DNA of 12,948 bases, from the NCBI GenBank assembly GCA_023257035.1, contig JALRDI010000210.1:1-12948 (forward strand), given 5' to 3'. This document shows positions 1 through 5,991 of this stretch, piece after piece (the first letter of the stretch is position 1; each line of letters begins with the position of its first letter). A program made the position numbers and the translations under genes. Source of the DNA: Ilumatobacteraceae bacterium (GTDB lineage Bacteria; Actinomycetota; Acidimicrobiia; Acidimicrobiales; Ilumatobacteraceae). Under the pieces are notes generated by a model. The model had not been told where the DNA came from. It saw nothing but the letters and a program-made list of their open reading frames with translations, and searched no databases.

Positions 1-96
1 GCGGAAGCCCAACTCCGAGGTGAACACGATGCCTCCGCCGTTGCTGCACTCGGTCGAGCGAATGCTCGCCTCAGCGCTGCTGGCGTTCAGGTGTAA
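1..96 (+). CDS. C-terminal end of an unidentified protein (partial)
   Basis: An open frame enters from the left edge in frame 1 and stops at TAA 94-96, giving 31 residues that are rich in Ala, Arg, Leu and Glu and probably form a helix; the last residues read ARLSAAGVQV. Codon use looks like the neighbouring genes, with G or C often in the third position. It converges on glpX and the two ends overlap by 10 bp (87-96). Nothing in the tail allows a family to be named. Frame 2 is also open here, so the coding call rests on composition and on the tight tail-to-tail packing seen elsewhere in the window. Confidence 0.45.
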   Translation, partial: AEAQLRGEHDASAVAALGRANARLSAAGVQV

Positions 97-1085
97 TCGA
101 TCGCGGAAAATTCTTGAAGTTTCCGCACACGGTGGCGGGCATCAACAAAGCGCACCGTTCCTGAGCGTGAACGCATGACAAGACTTTGCGTTCGTGCCCC
201 GCGTGCATCGAACCGAACTCCTCGAAGTAGTTGACCGTCGGTAAGCCCGGTTGCTGCAAAGAAGCAGTTGTCGCCCTGAACAAGGTCGTCTTGAGTGAGG
301 ACGCGACCCAAATCGATGCCTGCGGCATTGACGTTGGCGAGTTCCTCATCTGATTGTGGGGCGATAACCGCTTGCATTTCGCCACCCATACTCTTCAGGG
401 CTGCTGCGCTAATGACACCCTCGGGAGTGCCACCAATTCCGAAGAGGACGTCAACGCCGGCGTCGGGCCATGAGGTTGCGATTGCTCCGTAGACATCTCC
501 ATCGCGGATCAGGCGGATACGCGCACCAGAAGCGCGGACTTCGTCGATGAGGTCGTGGTGCCGAGGGCGATCAAGAATGATCGCGGTGAGGTCGCGAACA
601 GTGGTCTGCTTCGCTTTCGCAATCCACCGAAGATTCTGTGTTGGGCTTGCAGTGATGTCGATGCACCCAACTGCCTCTGGGCCAACCGCAATTTTGTTCA
701 TATAAAACGAGGGGCCGGGGTCAAACATTGATCCACGCTCACCGACAGCAATGACCGACAAAGCATTGTTGAGCCCCATCGCCGTGAGCGTGGTTCCATC
801 GATCGGGTCAACTGCCACGTCGACCTGAGGATCGCTCCCGTCTCCAACCACCTCGCCGTTGTACAGCATGGGTGCATCGTCTTTTTCGCCCTCGCCAATG
901 ATGACTACACCGTTCATCTGCACAGTTGAGAGACTGAGGCGCATGGCGTCAACGGCAGCGGCATCGGCTCCTTCTTTGTCACCGCGGCCAACCCAACGAG
1001 CGGCAGCAAGAGCTGCAGATTCCGTTGCACGGACGAGTTCGAGGGCAAGGTTGCGGTCTGGACGCTGGGCGCTCGTTTCGGACAT
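87..1085 (-). CDS. glpX: Class II fructose-1,6-bisphosphatase GlpX
   Basis: GlpX hydrolyses fructose 1,6-bisphosphate to fructose 6-phosphate in the cytoplasm, the irreversible step of gluconeogenesis; it is the usual bisphosphatase of Actinobacteria. The protein has 332 residues, normal for the family. Visible motifs are RNLALELVRATE near the N-terminus, Asp36 in GRGDKEGAD, the metal-binding stretch GEGEKDDAPML (residues 64-74), the catalytic DPIDGTT (93-99) and GIGGTPEGV in the second half, which holds the conserved later Glu. Two in-frame ATGs exist, at 1091 and 1085. I chose 1085 because the hexamer TACCGT (1097-1092 on the minus strand) sits exactly 6 nt before it, a leaderless arrangement, and neither ATG has a Shine-Dalgarno sequence. 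The gene is divergent from the S9 peptidase gene and overlaps the preceding partial gene by 10 bp. Identification is firm; the start is likely but unproven. Confidence 0.95.
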   Translation of the reverse strand: MSETSAQRPDRNLALELVRATESAALAAARWVGRGDKEGADAAAVDAMRLSLSTVQMNGVVIIGEGEKDDAPMLYNGEVVGDGSDPQVDVAVDPIDGTTLTAMGLNNALSVIAVGERGSMFDPGPSFYMNKIAVGPEAVGCIDITASPTQNLRWIAKAKQTTVRDLTAIILDRPRHHDLIDEVRASGARIRLIRDGDVYGAIATSWPDAGVDVLFGIGGTPEGVISAAALKSMGGEMQAVIAPQSDEELANVNAAGIDLGRVLTQDDLVQGDNCFFAATGLTDGQLLRGVRFDARGARTQSLVMRSRSGTVRFVDARHRVRKLQEFSAIDYT

Positions 1086-1091
1086 ACCCAT

Positions 1092-1097
1092 ACGGTA
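1092..1097 (-). promoter_or_regulatory. Putative -10 box of glpX (leaderless)
   Basis: On the minus strand this reads TACCGT, a TANNNT hexamer, followed by 6 nt and then ATG 1085. No convincing -35 is seen. It forms one arm of a 6-bp inverted repeat with TACCGT at 1109-1114, the arm facing the opposite gene. Confidence 0.45.
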
Positions 1098-1108
1098 GTG
1101 CCGGGAGG

Positions 1109-1114
1109 TACCGT
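1109..1114 (+). promoter_or_regulatory. Putative -10 box of the S9 peptidase gene
   Basis: TACCGT lies 7 nt before ATG 1122, consistent with a leaderless start. An alternative is TACGGT at 1091-1096, which would start a transcript near 1103, directly at the GGGAGG purine run 1103-1108; that run lies 13 nt before the ATG, long for a Shine-Dalgarno. Both readings favour ATG 1122 over GTG 1098. Confidence 0.4.
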
Positions 1115-1121
1115 CAGCAGT

Positions 1122-2912
1122 ATGGGCGTTTCCCCGACGATCGAGATGTGCATCTTCGGCCGTGATATCAGCGAACCTCGGCCTTCACCTGACGGCAAGT
1201 CGGTGATCTACCTCTCACGCTCATCAGGCGAGATGACCTCCTTTGTTGAGGTGGACGTTGATGGTAAGAACGAGGTTGTTCGGGATGTTGATATTCCCGC
1301 AGCCTCGGGTCGAGGTGGAAGCGGTGGCGTATGGTGCTGGTATTCCGAGGACGAAGCGATCGTTTACGTGGCGCAGAATGGCAGTCTGAGGTTCTGGCCT
1401 GATCGCACCTCGCCATCGACTGTCGAATTGGCGGCTCCAGAGAAGACGATTGAAAGCCCGGTAGCGCTTCCAGAGCGAGAGGCCGTGGTCGTGACCTCTG
1501 ACCGTGGATCGGTTTGGTTGGTGCCAATCAATGGCGACCAGGCTGAGCGACTCGATAGCGGCGATCACGATTTCTGCGCTGACCCAGCAGTGATGCGCGA
1601 CTCGAACGGTGTTGCAGTCCTGTGGCAGGCCTGGTCGGTGCCGAACATGCCATGGGATCACTCGGTGCAAGTGCGATGTGATCTCGACCGCCGGGGGTGC
1701 GAGGTGGTTGAAGGCTCGGGCCAACAACAACAGATCACCCCGACCGAACGAGGGGTGCTCGTTCTGCGTGACGACACCGGGTGGTTAAACCTTTGGTGCG
1801 ATAACGAGGTGTTGATTGCCGATGGGGTAGAACACGGTGGACCATCATGGGGAGCGTCACAACGCTCGTTTGCGGTGTCCCCAGATGAGGCTTACCTTGC
1901 GTTCACCCGCAATGTTGGAGGGTTCGGAGAACTCTGTGTTGCCTCAATTGATTCGCGAGAGTCGGTGGTGATCGGTAGAGGGGTGCACCATCAGGTGCAC
2001 TGGGGAACTGCCGGGATTAGTGCGCTCCGCAGCGGCGCTCGGACCCCTCACCAACTCGTGTTGTACTCCATCGGTGAAGATGGGGTGGTCCTCAATAGTT
2101 CAGATTGGAAACGGGCCATTCTTGCGACGGGGCCAGCGAAGGAATGGTCTGAGGTTGAACTCACTGAGCCGACACTCGAGATGGTCGACGTCAATGGCGT
2201 TCAGATCCCGTTTCGACGGTACGCAGCAGGTCAGGGGCGGTGCCTTGTTCATATTCATGGTGGCCCTACCGATCAATGGCAAGTCGAGTTCATGCCTCGA
2301 GCGGCGTATTGGCAGTCGCGTGGATGGGACGTCATCATTCCAGATCCACGAGGAACAACCGGCCACGGCCGTTCGTTCACTCAGTCGTTGCGAGGAGGAT
2401 GGGGCCGGCGTGACGTTGACGACGTAGCCGCGGTGATCGCAGAGTGTCACCGACGTGGATGGGCGACCGCATCATCAACGGTGGTAATGGGTTCATCTTC
2501 AGGCGGCATGTCCGTTCTCGGTGTCGTAATCGATCATCCTGAGACTGTCGCAGGAGGGATTGCGCTGTACCCAGTGAGCGATGCGGCGGCATTGGCGGGT
2601 GCTACACATCGGTTCGAGGCTCACTACAACGATTCCCTTATCGGGCGAGTTGGTGATCCTGCGTTTGCTGAGCGGTCGATGATTGGCCGAGCATCTGCAA
2701 TACGCCGACCGCTTCTTCTCATGCACGGCAGCGATGACCCGGTGGTGCCGGTGGAACAGAGCCGGACTCTTCGAGACAGGCTGACTGAGAATGAGGTCTC
2801 AGTTACGTACGAGGAGTTTGAGGGCGAGGGACATGGCTTTCGGCAACCCGAGAATCGGCGACGAGAGTACGAACTCATCGAATCATTTCTCAACTCACTC
2901 ACCCCTGAGTGA
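1122..2912 (+). CDS. S9-family (prolyl oligopeptidase-type) serine peptidase
   Basis: A predicted alpha/beta-hydrolase peptidase of the prolyl oligopeptidase/acylaminoacyl-peptidase family, which cleaves short peptides. From ATG 1122 it has 596 residues. The first ~350 look like a beta-propeller made of repeats such as PRPSPDGKSVIYL and SPDEAYLAFTR, which in this family limits substrate size. The C-terminal ~240 residues form the hydrolase: HIHGGP, which shapes the oxyanion hole, then nucleophile Ser459 in GSSSGG, Asp539 in HGSDDPVVP and His571 in GEGHGF, so the catalytic triad is complete. No signal peptide is evident, suggesting a cytoplasmic enzyme. The frame is open from GTG 1098, which would add 8 residues, but the -10-like TACCGT and the upstream GGGAGG both point to ATG 1122. 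The gene stands alone, divergent from glpX, with 36 bp before the next gene. The true substrate cannot be read from sequence. Confidence 0.9.
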   Translation: MGVSPTIEMCIFGRDISEPRPSPDGKSVIYLSRSSGEMTSFVEVDVDGKNEVVRDVDIPAASGRGGSGGVWCWYSEDEAIVYVAQNGSLRFWPDRTSPSTVELAAPEKTIESPVALPEREAVVVTSDRGSVWLVPINGDQAERLDSGDHDFCADPAVMRDSNGVAVLWQAWSVPNMPWDHSVQVRCDLDRRGCEVVEGSGQQQQITPTERGVLVLRDDTGWLNLWCDNEVLIADGVEHGGPSWGASQRSFAVSPDEAYLAFTRNVGGFGELCVASIDSRESVVIGRGVHHQVHWGTAGISALRSGARTPHQLVLYSIGEDGVVLNSSDWKRAILATGPAKEWSEVELTEPTLEMVDVNGVQIPFRRYAAGQGRCLVHIHGGPTDQWQVEFMPRAAYWQSRGWDVIIPDPRGTTGHGRSFTQSLRGGWGRRDVDDVAAVIAECHRRGWATASSTVVMGSSSGGMSVLGVVIDHPETVAGGIALYPVSDAAALAGATHRFEAHYNDSLIGRVGDPAFAERSMIGRASAIRRPLLLMHGSDDPVVPVEQSRTLRDRLTENEVSVTYEEFEGEGHGFRQPENRRREYELIESFLNSLTPE

Positions 2913-2936
2913 AAATTTGCGCAACGGTGAAGCGGG

Positions 2937-2942
2937 TAGTGT
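2937..2942 (+). promoter_or_regulatory. Putative -10 box, leaderless start of the duplicated-domain protein
   Basis: TAGTGT followed by exactly 6 nt and GTG 2949. There is no Shine-Dalgarno within 10 nt of the start. It lies in the 36-bp gap after the peptidase gene, so this gene may have its own transcript. Confidence 0.4.
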
Positions 2943-2948
2943 CATCGC

Positions 2949-3656
2949 GTGACCGACGACCAAGAGTTTGATGTAAACGATGAAGATTCCGTCAATGTCT
3001 TTTACGACCTGACGGTGTGGGATGCCGATCAACGAAGCGCCCTTGTTGAGTCGCTTGCCGCAGCGTCGATCCAGCACGCGTGGCGCGGTGACGAACTCGT
3101 TGTACCTGAAGATGCTGAAGACGCTACCGATGACATCTTTGAGCGTTTGGAACGCGAGATCGGTCCATTTCCTGTGCCACTCAACGACGATGAAGATGCA
3201 ATCGAATTTCAACTTGAAGAATGGTCCGTCTCAGAGCGCGGTGTACTTAATGAGCAGTTGATTGCGGGGGAAATCCCTCACCGCTGGGAAGGCGACTCGC
3301 TATTCGTCATCAGCGATGCGGGCGATGATGTTGACGAGTTGCTCGACGCAATTGAGTCGGGTGATCTCGCTGTCCTCGACAGTTCTGCTCCAGATGGTGC
3401 TCTGAACACACTCTTTTCGATTGGAGACAATCTTGCCCGTTCAGTCGATGATGCAACAGCGCGAATGCAACTGTTTGATCTTTCACCGAAATTGTCAGAA
3501 ACCTCACCGCCATATGGGGTTGCTCGCAACACCTGGATGTCAGTGTTCTTGGCCGTTCAACAACTCGCGGGTTCCTTTACAGAAGAGCCATTTGATCCCG
3601 AACATATTGCTACGGCCGCTCGTGAACTGCGCGATCTCTGCCGGCCATGGGTGTGA
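2949..3656 (+). CDS. Acidic protein with a tandem duplicated domain, function unknown
   Basis: A 235-residue, strongly acidic, soluble protein without signal peptide or membrane segment. I do not recognise a named function. It contains two copies of a ~52-residue unit, at residues 17-68 and 85-136, aligned without a gap at an offset of 68: W24/W92, I41/I109, H43/H111, W45/W113, the GD pair 47-48/115-116, L50/L118 and V52/V120. The pattern, an acidic-aromatic strand, a helix with a leucine core, then I-x-H-x-W-x-GD-x-L-x-V, resembles small alpha/beta units that I recall from hypothetical actinobacterial proteins and is loosely like the DUF2007 (putative signal-transducing) fold. Residues ~140-235 are helical and differ from the repeats, with TWMSVFLAVQQLAG and a C-terminal ELRDLCRPWV. 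GTG 2949 is chosen because of the TAGTGT box 6 nt upstream. It may be co-directional with, but is not coupled to, the J-domain gene 50 bp downstream. Confidence 0.8.
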   Translation: MTDDQEFDVNDEDSVNVFYDLTVWDADQRSALVESLAAASIQHAWRGDELVVPEDAEDATDDIFERLEREIGPFPVPLNDDEDAIEFQLEEWSVSERGVLNEQLIAGEIPHRWEGDSLFVISDAGDDVDELLDAIESGDLAVLDSSAPDGALNTLFSIGDNLARSVDDATARMQLFDLSPKLSETSPPYGVARNTWMSVFLAVQQLAGSFTEEPFDPEHIATAARELRDLCRPWV

Positions 3657-3693
3657 GTTCTGAGCACAAAACGACGTAGTCGACGAGCATCGC

Positions 3694-3699
3694 TACGCT
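3694..3699 (+). promoter_or_regulatory. Putative -10 box, leaderless start of the J-domain gene
   Basis: TACGCT followed by 7 nt and ATG 3707, with no Shine-Dalgarno sequence. The same hexamer lies before the small membrane protein gene (7446-7441, minus strand). Confidence 0.4.
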
Positions 3700-3706
3700 C
3701 ATCGTC

Positions 3707-4402
3707 ATGCTGCTTGCCGAACTGGAAATCTTCCACTCTCGGCAGGCCCAACCCACTCGACGGGTAGCACTTGGCAACATCATTCTTCCTGTAGAGCCTG
3801 CACCTGGGCTTGGCGGCATCCTGCTCGGAGCGGTTATTGCAAAACATGCGCGAGAACTCAGCAATGATGACCAGATCGGCCTCTCACATCTCATCCGCGA
3901 TGTTGGCGATGGTCGTCGGATTGTGCAGCCGCGAATGCGCAATCGTTACCAAGTCGATCGACATGGTCTTGCAGTGAGTACACATCGCCTTATCGGCGAG
4001 GGTGATGAGATGTCGTTCGAATTTGCTGATCGTGGGGGAGAACTCGCTCAGGTTCTTGGTGCGATCTACGCAATAGAGCGAATCGACCAACAGCACCGAG
4101 GCCCAATCGCGGAGGTCTTGACCAAAGCATTGCGCTGGAAAGGTCCGATCGGTCCAGCAATGGTGGCGTTTCTTGCAGGGGCGCAAAGCTCCTCGCTTGC
4201 TGCTCTTGCAGATCCACGGGCCTGGGCACTGGAACGACTTGGGTTTCCAAATTCCGAGAAGGAGCCCTCCTCGAGAGAGGTTTCCCGTCGATACCGGCAG
4301 CAGATGAGAAACGTCCATCCAGATCATGGTGGAGCGCATGAAGATGCCAGTGCGGCAATTCGCGAATTAGCGGAGGCTCGACGCATTCTCACCAAGACCT
4401 GA
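3707..4402 (+). CDS. J-domain-containing protein with an uncharacterised N-terminal domain
   Basis: A 231-residue soluble protein. The last ~65 residues form a J domain: WALERLGF as helix I (from about residue 172), RRYRQQMRNVHPDHGG as helix II with the invariant HPD tripeptide at 204-206, then AIRELAEARRIL as helix III. J domains bring Hsp70/DnaK to a client and stimulate its ATPase through HPD. The domain sits at the C-terminus, whereas classical DnaJ carries it at the N-terminus, and there is no Gly/Phe region, zinc centre or client-binding domain of the DnaJ type. Residues 1-165 match nothing I can name; they include LPVEPAPGLGGILLGAVIA, possibly a buried hairpin rather than a membrane helix. 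The start is supported by a TACGCT box 7 nt upstream. It ends 18 bp before the convergent MFS gene. The client and partner chaperone are unknown. Confidence 0.82.
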   Translation: MLLAELEIFHSRQAQPTRRVALGNIILPVEPAPGLGGILLGAVIAKHARELSNDDQIGLSHLIRDVGDGRRIVQPRMRNRYQVDRHGLAVSTHRLIGEGDEMSFEFADRGGELAQVLGAIYAIERIDQQHRGPIAEVLTKALRWKGPIGPAMVAFLAGAQSSSLAALADPRAWALERLGFPNSEKEPSSREVSRRYRQQMRNVHPDHGGAHEDASAAIRELAEARRILTKT

Positions 4403-4420
4403 GCGGATGGCGAGACCTCC

Positions 4421-5950
4421 TCACAGGTCAGAACTGATGTCTTCGAGTTCTCGCTGAGCTGTTTCTGGAAGACCCGCAAGGACGAGAACAACCGCAACGA
4501 GTTGGCCCACCATCAGCACACCCATTACCGATCGGTAATCCCATCCTTGGTCAAGGAGAGCTCCGGCTCCAAGGAGCCCACCAATTCCACCGAGAAGCGC
4601 GGCGACGGTCAGCAGCCCGGCGGCCCGGCTTCTGTTACCGGTCGGGAACAGCTCTGCCCGATACACGGCAAGTGCGGGGTAGGCGACACCGCCAAGCAGC
4701 CCGCCACCGAATGCAGTGATCCACATGGGGGCTCCTCCAAGGCTGAACGAGGCAACGATCAACAGCGCAGCAAGGGGCAGTGAGATCGCGATGAGGTGAC
4801 GACGGCCTCGCCGATCGGCCGCACGCCCTCCAATGATGAGACCAAGGGCCGCAGGTGTAGCGGTGGCCAAACTAAAGAACGAAATAGCTGATCCGGAAAG
4901 TTCGCGGACATCGCTGAGATACCGGTTTTGAAAGAAACTTGCGGGGGCAACGAGGAGATTGACGCCAACAAGAATCGCAGCAAGTGTTGCGAACCTCCGA
5001 CGGTGCAACGGAACGTGCTCAGCATGCGGCCTGGTGAAGCGTTGCGATTCCGGAAGCCGCCGAGCGATGTCAACTGCGACAACAAGCCAAATGAGGGTGA
5101 TGGCAAAGACCCATCTCCACCCCGATGGGCCGATGTCAGTGAGAGGAAGCGCCATGACGGCAACGCCGGCTCCGAGCCCGCTCGCCATCGCCATGATTCC
5201 GACGGCATAGGCACGAGAACCTCGAGGCATTTCTTCGGCTGCAATGACAGCGATCAGGAAGTCGAGAGCGAGACCTAGTGGCCGACCGATGCTTTGGGTT
5301 GCAACGAGAAGTGGAAAGTTTGGTGCGAGTGCGCCAGCGGCCGTGACAATCGGCGCTGCCCAGGCCATCGCAACGACTACTTTTCGACGGCCGACTCGGT
5401 CGCCGGCAATTGCCAATGGAATTGTGATGAGAATTCCAGCACGCACCAGTGCTCCAGCTATTCCAACCCCCGTATTGCCGACACCAAAGTCATCCGCGGC
5501 AAACGTGACGGTTTGAGTGAAGACCGTATTCGTGAACGCAGAACTCATTGCGGCAGCAGCGAGCAACCCGAGGATCATCACCTGGCGCGCATTTAGGCGA
5601 TCTGGTGGCGCCCACCACGGTATGCGATCGATAGATGAAGTCGATATCGGATTGGATGCGCCAGAACGTCGCACGAAGAAAAAAATTGGAAGCGCGAAGA
5701 CCCAGCCAAACCACGGGATATCGATTCGATAACTCGTCTGTTCTGTGATTGAGTCAGCGCTGAGGGTTACCTGCCGCTCCCAATGGGAAAACGGTCCTTC
5801 AGCTAAGGAAAACCGGTGGCTTCCGTCGTCATCAATGGTCGGGGCGTCTTCCTGCACGACATCATTTCGAGGAGCGGTCAGCACTGACAGTGCATGGTGG
5901 CTTCGTGCCCATGACCGTGTCACTGTTCGAGTGCCCCGACTTACCGTCAC
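4421..5950 (-). CDS. MFS transporter with an N-terminal soluble domain
   Basis: A predicted 12-helix major facilitator of the inner membrane; substrate unknown. From GTG 5950 it has 509 residues, about 100 more than a typical MFS protein. Residues 1-~95 form a non-MFS domain that contains FSLAEGPF (47-54), a strand-rich stretch and the hydrophobic IPWFGWVFALPIFFFV (78-93); it resembles SRPBCC/polyketide-cyclase-like domains, but I hold that only weakly. The transporter proper starts near residue 122. MFS motif A appears as GDRVGRRK (183-190) and again in the second half as GGRAADRRGRRH, with LPESQRF closing the N-half. The frame is open up to GTG 5977. I chose 5950 because the minus-strand TATGCT (5963-5958) lies exactly 6 nt before it and no Shine-Dalgarno precedes either. 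It is divergent from murA and convergent with the J-domain gene. Confidence 0.88.
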   Translation of the reverse strand: MTVSRGTRTVTRSWARSHHALSVLTAPRNDVVQEDAPTIDDDGSHRFSLAEGPFSHWERQVTLSADSITEQTSYRIDIPWFGWVFALPIFFFVRRSGASNPISTSSIDRIPWWAPPDRLNARQVMILGLLAAAAMSSAFTNTVFTQTVTFAADDFGVGNTGVGIAGALVRAGILITIPLAIAGDRVGRRKVVVAMAWAAPIVTAAGALAPNFPLLVATQSIGRPLGLALDFLIAVIAAEEMPRGSRAYAVGIMAMASGLGAGVAVMALPLTDIGPSGWRWVFAITLIWLVVAVDIARRLPESQRFTRPHAEHVPLHRRRFATLAAILVGVNLLVAPASFFQNRYLSDVRELSGSAISFFSLATATPAALGLIIGGRAADRRGRRHLIAISLPLAALLIVASFSLGGAPMWITAFGGGLLGGVAYPALAVYRAELFPTGNRSRAAGLLTVAALLGGIGGLLGAGALLDQGWDYRSVMGVLMVGQLVAVVLVLAGLPETAQRELEDISSDL

Positions 5951-5957
5951 GGCGGGA

Positions 5958-5966
5958 GCATACTGT
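5958..5966. promoter_or_regulatory. Overlapping divergent -10 boxes of the MFS gene and murA
   Basis: On the minus strand 5963-5958 reads TATGCT, 6 nt before the MFS GTG at 5950. On the plus strand 5961-5966 reads TACTGT, which would start a murA transcript near 5973 and give a ~20-nt leader. The two hexamers share 3 bp, so polymerase could occupy only one at a time. Confidence 0.35.
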
Positions 5967-5982
5967 TGCAGTGCCACATGAC

Positions 5983-5986
5983 AGGA
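5983..5986 (+). promoter_or_regulatory. Short Shine-Dalgarno before murA
   Basis: AGGA lies 5 nt before ATG 5992. It supports that ATG over the upstream GTG 5890 and GTG 5971, because the family-conserved N-terminus starts only about ten residues after it. Confidence 0.4.
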
Positions 5987-5991
5987 CAGAG

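Noticed and set aside
1224..1730. A 168-codon minus-strand frame opposite the S9 peptidase gene
   Set aside because: The peptidase frame has propeller repeats across this region; the antisense frame has no motif and low-complexity composition.
1983..2000. Repeated GTGCAC palindromes
   Set aside because: They lie inside the peptidase frame and code for ordinary propeller residues; two chance copies of a 6-bp palindrome are not notable.
4414..4429. Small hairpin GACCT/AGGTC between the J-domain and MFS genes
   Set aside because: Only 5 bp of stem with a 6-nt loop and no T-run; too weak to call a bidirectional terminator, although its place between convergent genes fits.
4759..5278. Open frames on both strands inside the MFS gene
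   Set aside because: They overlap well-formed transmembrane helices in the MFS frame, have no start signal and no recognisable domain.
5890..5991. N-terminal extension of MurA from GTG 5890
   Set aside because: The added 34 residues are unlike any MurA, overlap the MFS coding region and lie upstream of the predicted murA -10 box.
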